A stretch of 12,609 bases of DNA. It comes from Pseudooctadecabacter sp. (GTDB lineage Bacteria; Pseudomonadota; Alphaproteobacteria; Rhodobacterales; Rhodobacteraceae). Shown here piece by piece: positions 6,467 to 12,609 of this stretch; the first letter of the stretch is position 1; every line of letters begins with the position of its first letter. Location of the stretch: assembly GCA_020628265.1 (NCBI GenBank), contig JAHDFG010000026.1:2188-14796 (forward strand). Direction: 5' to 3'. Under the pieces are notes generated by a model, which saw nothing but the letters and a program-made list of their open reading frames with translations, had not been told where the DNA came from and ran no database searches. Made by a program: the position numbers and the translations under genes.

Positions 6467-7369
6467 TCAGACCCAAACCGGTGCCTTACCGATCCGCGCA
6501 ATTAAGAAGTCCATAAAGACGCGAACCTTGGCCGATACGACGTTACTTTTGGGATAGATCAACCAAAGGGCGGGCTCATAAGACAAGTCGTGATCAGGCA
6601 GGACACGCACCAATCGTCCCGCTGCCAGATCCTCGTGCACCAGCCAAAGGGAATTGATCGATATGCCTGCACCACTCAGCGTGGCCTGACGTTGTGTCAT
6701 GCCATCGTTGACGACCAGGCATTGCGCAGCAAGGCGGGGGTCGAAATACGCCAGCTGTCCGTCAGGGGTTTTCATCAGCCGCGCATCCATAGACTGGAAC
6801 GCCAGCACACGGTGCTGGGCCAGATCATCCGCTGATTTGGGCGTCCCGTAGGCCTCCAGATATGCGGGTGACGCGCAAAGTATTCGCGTGTCCTCGGCCA
6901 GTTTGCGTGCCGTAAAACTACTGTCGGCCAGAACCGCGTTGCGTAGGGCCAGATCGTAGCTGCCTTCGATCAGGTCGTGCTGGGAGTCCGACAGGTGCAG
7001 GTCCAAAGCAAGGTCAGGGTGGTCCGACATGAAGTCCGACAGCAACGGCGCGATATACAACTGTGCAAAGGTGCTGGGCGCGGCAAATCGCAACGTCCCG
7101 CTGACCTTTGTTGTTCCGTGACCCAAAGCCGCCAGCGCGGCCTGCTCTTGCGCGATGATCTCACGCGCGTAGGGCAGAAAATCCCGCCCTTCGACAGACA
7201 GGGACACCTTTCGCGTAGACCGGTGCAGCAATTCCGCCCCCAGCAGTTTCTCCAGCTTGGCGATCCGTGTGCTGGCGACCGCAGGGGCCATGCCCAGGCT
7301 GCGACCAGCCGCGCTGATGTTGAGGGTTTCGCTGGCCAAGACAAAAAGGCGGAGGCTTTCAGTGTCCAT
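6467..7369 (-). CDS. LysR-family transcriptional regulator
   Basis: A 300-residue LysR regulator of standard length. The N-terminal winged helix-turn-helix is at residues 1-60 (MDTESLRLFVLASETLNISAAGRSLGMAPAVASTRIAKLEKLLG), followed by the linker helix and the effector domain starting at SGTLRFAAPSTFAQLYIAPLLSDF. The domain resembles the CrgA/YafC-like subgroup. It is transcribed away from the oxygenase/SDR operon, with 111 bp between starts, the classic arrangement for a LysR protein that controls its divergent neighbour in response to a pathway metabolite. Its other neighbour, thuA, is on the same strand but 112 bp away and belongs to a different functional group. Effector unknown. Confidence 0.95.
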   Translation of the reverse strand: MDTESLRLFVLASETLNISAAGRSLGMAPAVASTRIAKLEKLLGAELLHRSTRKVSLSVEGRDFLPYAREIIAQEQAALAALGHGTTKVSGTLRFAAPSTFAQLYIAPLLSDFMSDHPDLALDLHLSDSQHDLIEGSYDLALRNAVLADSSFTARKLAEDTRILCASPAYLEAYGTPKSADDLAQHRVLAFQSMDARLMKTPDGQLAYFDPRLAAQCLVVNDGMTQRQATLSGAGISINSLWLVHEDLAAGRLVRVLPDHDLSYEPALWLIYPKSNVVSAKVRVFMDFLIARIGKAPVWV

Positions 7370-7480
7370 CGCGACACCCCCTATTATTTAGTAATTCGGA
7401 ATACTGAAATCAGATACGTCCTGTTTTTATATTTTTTGACGGGTGTAATTCAAGGGGGCAGACGCCGACAGGAGGCCAAG
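7370..7480. promoter_or_regulatory. Divergent promoter region with LysR-type box
   Basis: This AT-rich spacer separates the LysR gene from the oxygenase operon. An imperfect palindrome at 7390-7405 (AGTA, eight bases, TACT; 12 of 16 positions symmetric) and the overlapping TTCGGAATACTGAA at 7395-7408, which fits T-N11-A, are the likely LysR binding site. Immediately after, TGAAAT (7405-7410) and TATATT (7428-7433) lie 17 bp apart and may be -35/-10 for the plus-strand operon, which would put the regulator at the usual activating position. The ribosome site AGGAGG at 7470-7475 serves the first gene. The assignments are by eye. Confidence 0.6.
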
Positions 7481-8260
7481 ATGACTTTGACAGCGACCGT
7501 AAACTATCACGTCCACAAACCGTTCCGGCAAGCCTTTGAGCTGGATGCTGGCGGCGTGGTGGGCAACCTGATCTCACCTGAGCTTGCCCCGACCAATGTG
7601 CCTTTGGTGGATGTCCGCAGCACGGACGAGAAACCCTGTTTCACCGAGGCCTCCATTGGCTTCGCAAACGCACCTACGGCAGTCGTTTCCTTTGACGATC
7701 CCGACCACTGGGAGGCGGCATGCGACGCGGAATTGACCAAGCTGTTGACCCGAGAGGTCGAGGCCGAGGAAGTCGTGATCTTTGACCACACGGTGCGTGT
7801 CGATGACCCCGACGCCACCCGCAAACCTGCGCGCAACGTCCATAGCGACTACAGCCAACAGGGTGCCGTACAGCGCTTGGTAGATATTCTGGGGCCTGAG
7901 CGCGCCGTTGAATGGGCGGATGGACACTACGCCTTTATCAATATCTGGCGACCGGTCGGGGCCCCGATCAACTCCGCTCCATTGGGGTTTGTCTTGCCCG
8001 ACAGCGTGGCCGAAGACGACTGGCTGCTGCTTGATCTGATCTACCCCGACCGCAAGGGGCAGATCATGGGTCTTGTGGCCAATCCGGAGCACCGCTGGGT
8101 CTACCAGTCCGGCATGACACCGGACGAGGTTGCCTACTTCAACATCTATGACAACCGCGGACGGCCTTCGATTGCGCATAGTGCGCTGGACCGCGTGGAA
8201 GACCCGACCGTGACGACCATTCGCAAAAGCATCGAAAGCCGCACGCTGGTGCGCTTCTAG
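7481..8260 (+). CDS. CmcJ/NvfI-family oxidoreductase (presumed non-haem iron oxygenase)
   Basis: A 259-residue protein of the family that includes CmcJ of cephamycin 7-alpha-methoxylation, fungal NvfI, and GA4-desaturase-like proteins. Family marks are VTATVNY-like opening (5-9), VVIFDHTVR (98-106), VHSDYS (120-125), FINIWRPV (152-159), LIYPDRKGQIMGLVANPEHRWVYQSGMTPDEV (186-217 region), and a closing SIESRTLVRF. His121, Asp123 and His204 could be the facial triad for iron, as in 2-oxoglutarate-dependent relatives. The ATG at 7481 follows a perfect AGGAGG at five bases; the same frame stays open far upstream through the LysR gene, but that extension has no coding support. It is first in a three-gene operon with an SDR and a second iron oxygenase, divergent from LysR. 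The substrate is unknown. Confidence 0.9.
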   Translation: MTLTATVNYHVHKPFRQAFELDAGGVVGNLISPELAPTNVPLVDVRSTDEKPCFTEASIGFANAPTAVVSFDDPDHWEAACDAELTKLLTREVEAEEVVIFDHTVRVDDPDATRKPARNVHSDYSQQGAVQRLVDILGPERAVEWADGHYAFINIWRPVGAPINSAPLGFVLPDSVAEDDWLLLDLIYPDRKGQIMGLVANPEHRWVYQSGMTPDEVAYFNIYDNRGRPSIAHSALDRVEDPTVTTIRKSIESRTLVRF

Positions 8261-8289
8261 ACCGACACCATGATCGAAAGGATCAGGAC

Positions 8290-9078
8290 ATGACCAAGAC
8301 AATTCTCATCACGGGTGCCACCGATGGCATTGGCCTGCTGACCGCCAAGAACCTCGCCGCTGAGGGCCACACCATTCTGCTGCACGGACGCAGCGCCGAC
8401 AAACTGGCGCGCGCACGAAAGGAGGTTGTCGGCACGACCGAAACCTACATCGCGGACCTGAGCCGCATGGCAGACGTGACCGCGATGGCGCAGGACATAA
8501 GAAAGGCCCACGACCGGCTGGACGTGATCATCAACAACGCAGGTGTTCTAAAGACGCCCAACACACAGACCGAAGACGGCTTTGACATCCGTTTCATGGT
8601 CAACACCTTCGCGCCCTACGCCCTGACCCGCGCCCTTTTGCCGATCGTGCCAAAGGACGGACGCATCGTGAACCTGTCATCGGCCGCGCAAGCGCCCGTG
8701 GACATCGACGCCATGCTGGGCCGTCGCCAACTCGATGACATGGGCGCCTACGCGCAAAGCAAACTGGCGATCACGATCTGGAGCCGCGAAATGGCGAAAG
8801 AGTTGCCCGACGGCCCTGTCGTCGTGGCCGTGAACCCCGGCTCCTTGTTGGCCAGTAAGATGGTCAAAGAGGGTTTCGGTGTTGCGGGCAGCGACCTGCA
8901 GATTGGAGCCGGAATTCTGCGCGAGGCCGCTTTGGGTGCGTCTTTTGAAGATGCCAGCGGCGCCTACTTCGACAACGACAGCCAGCGGTTCGCCCAACCC
9001 CATGCAGCCGGACTTGACCCAAACCACAGCGCCGAAGTGATGCAGACCATCAATGATGTGACTGCGCGCCTCGTCTAG
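8290..9078 (+). CDS. Short-chain dehydrogenase/reductase (SDR)
   Basis: A 262-residue classical-type SDR, cytoplasmic, using NAD(P)(H). The cofactor loop TGATDGIG is at 8-15, NNAG at 82-85, and the catalytic residues Ser131, Tyr154 and Lys158 (YAQSK) are all present. HGR at 32-34 after the second strand, with Arg34, favours NADP(H). The overall pattern (GIGLLTAKNLAAEGHTILLHGR, and a GAYFDND segment near the C-terminus) is closest to the retinol-dehydrogenase/protochlorophyllide-reductase-like branch. It starts 29 bp after the CmcJ-like gene and ends 31 bp before the next oxygenase, so it probably oxidises or reduces an alcohol or carbonyl produced in the same pathway. The substrate is unknown. 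Confidence 0.93.
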   Translation: MTKTILITGATDGIGLLTAKNLAAEGHTILLHGRSADKLARARKEVVGTTETYIADLSRMADVTAMAQDIRKAHDRLDVIINNAGVLKTPNTQTEDGFDIRFMVNTFAPYALTRALLPIVPKDGRIVNLSSAAQAPVDIDAMLGRRQLDDMGAYAQSKLAITIWSREMAKELPDGPVVVAVNPGSLLASKMVKEGFGVAGSDLQIGAGILREAALGASFEDASGAYFDNDSQRFAQPHAAGLDPNHSAEVMQTINDVTARLV

Positions 9079-9109
9079 CCGAACACATCAATACGAAAAG
9101 AGACATGAC

Positions 9110-10024
9110 ATGACTGTACAATCCCCGCTCGAACAAGCCCGCGCTATTCCGCGCCCCTCGCGTGAGGCCATGCTGCAACGCGCGCCCACCGTCCAGAATT
9201 TCTGGAACAGCAATACGGCGCTGTTCGAAAACGCATGGGCCGAATGGGACGAAACCGGCGAAGGCCGCGATCTGAAGATTGATACCTCGATCTTCGACCC
9301 CGCACTGCGTTCCGCTGTTGAGGCCGCATGGGCCGACCCTAGCGCAGAAGGTGCTGTGCGCGATCTGTGGACCGAAGTGTTCCCCGGCGTCTACGAGGCC
9401 CAGTTCTTCGACCCAGCAAAGATCGCCGACCTGCGTGCCTACATGGCAGCCGCGACCAACGCCGATATCCCGGTGCGCCCACCCTACGGGATTTCGCTGA
9501 ACCGCGGTGGCGCGATGCTGGACCCCCGCTCCGAAGGGTATCTGGCCGCGCCCGGCTTTCAGGCCTTCTATGGCACTTTGATGAACCAGTATATGCGCCC
9601 CGTCTCACTGATGTTGTTCCCCGACATCATGGGATTTGACACACAAACATTCGGGTTCTCGATCCAGTGGCAGGCGGACGCGGATACCTCCCTTCGCGCT
9701 CATACGGATGCCTCTTCCGTGACGCTGAACATCAACCTGAACCTTCCGGGCGAAGAGTTCGCGGGGTCTGGCGTGCGGTTCTTCGACCGTGAGACGCGCC
9801 AAGTGGCCGAGTTGAACTTTGCTCCGGGCAAGGCGCTGATCCACCACGGCAGCGTGCCGCATGAATCCATGCCGATCACCGAAGGGGAGCGGTCAAACTT
9901 CGTGCTGTGGCTTTACGGCGAAGGCGGTCAGGTGCCCTACTTCGGCGCGCCCAAGCCGGACATTCCAGCGGCAGAGCGCTGGACCACACCCGATGCACCC
10001 AGCGACGGTTTCGCACCGTTCTAA
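9110..10024 (+). CDS. 2-oxoglutarate/Fe(II)-dependent oxygenase (prolyl-hydroxylase-like fold)
   Basis: A 304-residue dioxygenase. The C-terminal double-stranded beta-helix shows the complete metal and co-substrate set: His198 and Asp200 in RAHTDAS, His251 in SVPHESMPI, and Arg261 in GERSNFVLWLYG, ten residues after the distal histidine, to hold 2-oxoglutarate. Residues 1-100 are a helical N-terminal part with YEAQFFDP (95-102), as in prolyl-4-hydroxylase-type proteins where the N-terminal region shapes the substrate pocket. The start has GAGA shortly upstream. It is the last gene of the operon, ahead of a strong terminator. Whether it acts on a small molecule or on a peptide/protein side chain is open; the company of an SDR and a CmcJ-like oxygenase favours a small molecule. 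Confidence 0.88.
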   Translation: MTVQSPLEQARAIPRPSREAMLQRAPTVQNFWNSNTALFENAWAEWDETGEGRDLKIDTSIFDPALRSAVEAAWADPSAEGAVRDLWTEVFPGVYEAQFFDPAKIADLRAYMAAATNADIPVRPPYGISLNRGGAMLDPRSEGYLAAPGFQAFYGTLMNQYMRPVSLMLFPDIMGFDTQTFGFSIQWQADADTSLRAHTDASSVTLNINLNLPGEEFAGSGVRFFDRETRQVAELNFAPGKALIHHGSVPHESMPITEGERSNFVLWLYGEGGQVPYFGAPKPDIPAAERWTTPDAPSDGFAPF

Positions 10025-10036
10025 AAACCCAACAAA

Positions 10037-10067
10037 AAACGGGGGGCGGATCACCGGCCCCCCGTTT
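10037..10067. terminator. Bidirectional intrinsic terminator
   Basis: AAACGGGGGGC (10037-10047) pairs perfectly with GCCCCCCGTTT (10057-10067) around a nine-base loop. The A-rich run at 10023-10039 supplies U residues for transcripts on the minus strand, and GTTTC follows on the plus strand. It lies between the convergent ends of the oxygenase operon (10024) and the TcuA-like gene (10090), so it should stop both. Confidence 0.9.
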
Positions 10068-10089
10068 CAAATGTCAGACCAGTTCTGCG

Positions 10090-11559
10090 TTACGCGGCAG
10101 CACTGGCCCCCGCTGTCCGCCCGAAAACCGTGCCCGACGTCAGACCTGACCCGCCCGGATAGCCTTCGAAGAAAACGCCGCCGACCATTTCACCGGCGGC
10201 AAAGAGGCCTGTGATGGGCGCTCCGCCGTCGTCCAGAACAGCACCCGTGCCAGACACCTTGATCCCGCCGTAAGTAAAGGTGATGCCACCTGTCACAGGA
10301 TAGGCGCGGAACGGCCCCGTATCGAATTTCTGGGCCCAGTTGGATTTGGGCAGCGCCAGCCCTTTCGTGCCTTTGCCGTCCAATGTCGTGGGATCAAATT
10401 CAACGCTTTCGTCAACGCTTGCGTTATACGCAGCCAGCGTTTCCCGAACCCCGGCCTTGTCCACACCGTCCAGCTTCTCGATCAAACCATCCAGCGTGTC
10501 GGCTTCGACGAAATGTGCATCGTGGAAGGAGTATTCCGCATAAAGAAGGTCCTGCACCTTGGCGTCGAAAATTTGCCACGCGAAGTGACCTGGCTGATCC
10601 AGCACCGCCTTGCCGAACTGGGCATAGGTGTAGTTGCGGAAGTTCTCACCCTCATCTACGAAACGTTGGCCTTCGGCATTCACCATCACACCAAGGAAAT
10701 AACAGATCTTGCGGTAGTTCTTGCGTTCACCTGCAGGCAGATCAAGCCCGCCGTAGTCTGCCATGTGCAGGTCCATGGGTGTTGCATGGCAGCCATCGAC
10801 CAGCCCGTAGGTCTGAGCACCCAGATCGCGGGCCATGACCATGCCGTCGCCGGTGTTCATGGGCGTGCCACGCACCTTGGCCTTGTCCCAATGGCCGCCC
10901 ATCCAGTCACGGCGCAGCTCCGCGTTCGCTTCAAACCCGCCACAGGCCAGCACGACCGCATCCGCCTCAATGGCCTCGCCGTCTTCCAGCGTCACGCCCG
11001 TGACCCTGTCGCCCTCATGGTTCAGACTTTTGACAGGGGCCTCAAACCGGATGCGCCCGCCCATCCGTTCAAACGCGGCGCGCTCCATCTCAAAGAGACC
11101 CACGCCCTCGTTTTCGGCGGCCAATGTCAGCCCACCCCAGAACACGTGGCGCCCGTCTTTCTCAAAGCTTTGCCGTGAATAGATAGGCTCGAATTTCACC
11201 CCATGCCCGCCCAGCCATTGCATGGCCGACAGGGATTCACCGATCAGTTTTTCTTGTTCAGGCGACAGGGGCCGCCCGCCGTTGAACATCAGAAGATCGT
11301 CAGCGAACTTTGCCCGCGTGTAGCCGCCGAAATCCGTCACCTTAAGGCGCGTGTCGTCTGGGTCTTTCAGCAAAGGCATCAGATCATCCGCCCCGTCATA
11401 GGCAAACCGCATGGCACCTGCGGTGTATTTCGTGTTGCCACCGGCCAGCGCCTCATCCGCTTTTTCCAGCATCAGCACGTCTGCGCCCCCCTCAAGGGCC
11501 GCGATCCCAGCACAGAGGGCCGCGTTGCCGGACCCTACGACGATTACTTGCTTTGACAT
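10090..11559 (-). CDS. tcuA: FAD-dependent tricarballylate dehydrogenase-like protein (TcuA family)
   Basis: A 489-residue flavoprotein of the fumarate reductase/succinate dehydrogenase flavoprotein superfamily. The N-terminal FAD-binding loop is VIVVGSGNAALCAGIAALEGG (5-25), followed by GGNTKYTAGAMRF, a substrate-domain insertion, and the C-terminal FAD part GGITFTYGGIKV and GLFAAGEMVGGVFFEGYPGGSGLTSG. These blocks match TcuA, which oxidises tricarballylate to cis-aconitate in Salmonella. There the electron-transfer protein TcuB and transporter TcuC are encoded alongside; neither is in this window. The ATG at 11559 has GAGGAG nearby. It is divergent from a GntR/FCD regulator with a shared inverted repeat between them, and the regulator is followed by an AbrB-type membrane protein. 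A different polycarboxylate or a ketosteroid-type substrate remains possible. Confidence 0.85.
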   Translation of the reverse strand: MSKQVIVVGSGNAALCAGIAALEGGADVLMLEKADEALAGGNTKYTAGAMRFAYDGADDLMPLLKDPDDTRLKVTDFGGYTRAKFADDLLMFNGGRPLSPEQEKLIGESLSAMQWLGGHGVKFEPIYSRQSFEKDGRHVFWGGLTLAAENEGVGLFEMERAAFERMGGRIRFEAPVKSLNHEGDRVTGVTLEDGEAIEADAVVLACGGFEANAELRRDWMGGHWDKAKVRGTPMNTGDGMVMARDLGAQTYGLVDGCHATPMDLHMADYGGLDLPAGERKNYRKICYFLGVMVNAEGQRFVDEGENFRNYTYAQFGKAVLDQPGHFAWQIFDAKVQDLLYAEYSFHDAHFVEADTLDGLIEKLDGVDKAGVRETLAAYNASVDESVEFDPTTLDGKGTKGLALPKSNWAQKFDTGPFRAYPVTGGITFTYGGIKVSGTGAVLDDGGAPITGLFAAGEMVGGVFFEGYPGGSGLTSGTVFGRTAGASAAA

Positions 11560-11583
11560 CTTCGATTCTCCTCGTTAGGCTTC

Positions 11584-11603
11584 TTGTATCCGCTTGGATA
11601 CAA
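11584..11603. promoter_or_regulatory. Likely GntR operator in the tcuA-like/gntR divergent spacer
   Basis: TTGTATCCGCTTGGATACAA is a perfect 8-base inverted repeat around four bases, in the 60-bp spacer between the two divergent starts. The TTGTAT...ATACAA arms resemble operators of FCD-type GntR proteins. TACAAT at 11599-11604 may be the -10 of the regulator gene, so binding would block it; the site also lies 25-44 bp upstream of the TcuA-like start. Regulator binding is inferred. Confidence 0.78.
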
Positions 11604-11619
11604 TTTTGAAAGATCGATC

Positions 11620-12264
11620 ATGGCAAAGGACGCCGCAGACCAGTCGCAGGGTGAGCTGGCCTTTGAAAAGCTGATGCAGGCCATCGAAGCTGGCACCTAT
11701 GTGCCAGGCGACCGACTGCGCGAGGTTGAGGTGGCCGACCGTCTCTCACTATCCCGCACCCCCGTGCGCGAGGCGCTGCGCAGGCTCGAAGCCGAAAACA
11801 TCATCGAGCATCGCCCCCGCGTCGGCGCAGTGATCCGCACCCTAGGGCAGGCCGAGGTGGTCGAGCTCTATGAGATGAGATTGGTGCTGGAGCGCACCGC
11901 CGCCGAGATGGCCGCGAAACACGCAGCCGAGGCGGAGGTCGAAGACATGGCCGCCATCAACGATGAGATCGCCGGATCAGGGGGCGGCCCGAAAGCAGCC
12001 GCCATCAATCAGGTGTTCCACCACTCGATCTACGTGGCCGCCCGCAACCGGTTTCTGCTGGATGCCGCCCGCGCGATGAACAACGCGCTCTTGTTGCTGG
12101 GACCAACGACACTGGCGGATCAGGACCGCATCGACACCGTCGTGCAGCAACACGGCCTGATCCTTGATGCCATCGGCGCAGGCGATATCGAGGCCGCTGG
12201 TGCCGCCGCAGAAGCGCATCTGCAAACCTCCCTGCGCTACCGCTTAAAGGTCATGCGGGGATGA
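11620..12264 (+). CDS. GntR-family regulator, FadR/FCD subfamily
   Basis: A 214-residue regulator. The winged helix-turn-helix is at about 12-75 (GTYVPGDRLREVEVADRLSLSRTPVREALRRLE is the classic GntR core). The helical FCD effector domain follows, with histidines in VFHHSIYVAARN, QQHGLILDAIGAGD and EAHLQTS that match the usual metal/effector-binding positions. I chose the ATG at 11620; an in-frame TTG twelve codons earlier lies inside the operator. The gene overlaps the following AbrB-type membrane gene by four bases (ATGA) and is divergent from the TcuA-like gene. FCD regulators commonly respond to organic acids, which fits control of tricarboxylate use and self-repression through the inverted repeat just upstream. 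The effector is inferred. Confidence 0.95.
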   Translation: MAKDAADQSQGELAFEKLMQAIEAGTYVPGDRLREVEVADRLSLSRTPVREALRRLEAENIIEHRPRVGAVIRTLGQAEVVELYEMRLVLERTAAEMAAKHAAEAEVEDMAAINDEIAGSGGGPKAAAINQVFHHSIYVAARNRFLLDAARAMNNALLLLGPTTLADQDRIDTVVQQHGLILDAIGAGDIEAAGAAAEAHLQTSLRYRLKVMRG

Positions 12265-12609
12265 AGACGCTTGCGATCACCTACGTCATCGCAGGCATTG
12301 GCGTGGCCCTGTTCATCTTCGCAGGCCTGCCGCTGCCCTGGCTGTTGGGGCCGATCACGGCCTGTCTTGTCGCGGCCCTCTTGGGGGTTCCGATGCGCGG
12401 CCTGCCTGTGTTGAACAACGCGATGCGGTCCATCCTCGGGGTGGCTGTCGGGTCGACGTTTACGGTCGCGCTCGTGATCAGTATGGCGTCCATGTGGACG
12501 ACCTTGCTGCTTGTGCCGATCATGGTCTTTCTGATCGGCCTGATCGGCGTGCCTTACTTCCAACGGGTCTGGGGGTTTGACTTTGCCACCAGCTACTATT
12601 CCGCGATGC
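12261..12609 (+). CDS. AbrB-family integral membrane protein, partial
   Basis: The first 116 residues of an open frame that leaves the window on the right. The sequence is mostly membrane helices, with GLPLPWLLGPITACLVAALLG near the start and ILGVAVGSTFT at about 59-69, both typical of the AbrB membrane family (often mislabelled ammonia monooxygenase, and unrelated to the Bacillus AbrB DNA-binding protein). The start ATG overlaps the GntR stop by four bases, showing translational coupling. Members often lie next to tripartite tricarboxylate transporter genes, but their function is poorly known. A link to export or import of a carboxylate is an inference from the TcuA-like and GntR neighbours. 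Confidence 0.83.
   Translation, partial: MKTLAITYVIAGIGVALFIFAGLPLPWLLGPITACLVAALLGVPMRGLPVLNNAMRSILGVAVGSTFTVALVISMASMWTTLLLVPIMVFLIGLIGVPYFQRVWGFDFATSYYSAM

Noticed and set aside
6977..7480. Upstream extension of the CmcJ-like reading frame into the LysR gene
   Set aside because: The extension runs antisense through the LysR DNA-binding domain and through the divergent promoter. The family alignment starts at the ATG at 7481, which has a perfect AGGAGG.
1..12609. CRISPR arrays, insertion sequences, tRNA or rRNA genes, phage or defence genes
   Set aside because: No regularly spaced repeats, transposase motifs, terminal inverted repeats, tRNA-like arms or defence-type domains were seen on reading both strands.

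Overview
The window looks like chromosomal or megaplasmid sequence from a roseobacter-type alphaproteobacterium (Rhodobacteraceae). It is GC-rich, its genes sit in tight head-to-tail operons, and its content is typical of such accessory catabolic regions: a CUT1 sugar ABC transporter, a ThuA/Gfo-Idh pair, a TcuA-like flavoprotein, and LacI, LysR and GntR regulators. The genus assignment is inference from gene content, since no rRNA or marker gene is present. I see no tRNA, IS element, phage gene or CRISPR array.

Left part (1-6354, all minus strand). Reading in the direction of transcription: thuA (6354-5569), a Gfo/Idh dehydrogenase overlapping it by one base (5569-4505), a 166-bp gap with a LacI-type operator cluster, a lacI regulator (4338-3247), a periplasmic sugar-binding protein (3235-1889), a strong intercistronic hairpin, and two inner-membrane permeases separated by one base (1808-564 and 562 to beyond the left edge). 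The set resembles the rhizobial thuEFGKAB locus, which imports disaccharides and uses them through 3-keto derivatives. The order is different here and the ATPase is not in the window. Both permeases are unusual. The first carries a DUF11-like beta-sandwich domain inserted in its first periplasmic loop. The second has about four extra hydrophobic segments ahead of the normal permease core.

Middle part (6467-10024). A LysR regulator (minus) is transcribed divergently from a three-gene plus-strand operon: a CmcJ/NvfI-family oxygenase, a short-chain dehydrogenase, and a 2-oxoglutarate/Fe(II) dioxygenase of prolyl-hydroxylase type. Two different presumed non-haem iron oxygenases around an SDR, under a divergent LysR, look like a small self-contained pathway that oxidises or demethylates one unknown small molecule. 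This is the best candidate in the window for an undescribed system. It ends at a bidirectional terminator (10037-10067).

Right part (10090-12609). A TcuA-like FAD dehydrogenase (minus) is divergent from a GntR/FCD regulator (plus). A perfect inverted repeat in the 60-bp spacer is the likely operator for both. The regulator overlaps by four bases with an AbrB-family membrane protein that runs off the right edge. This resembles a tricarballylate or related tricarboxylate utilisation locus.
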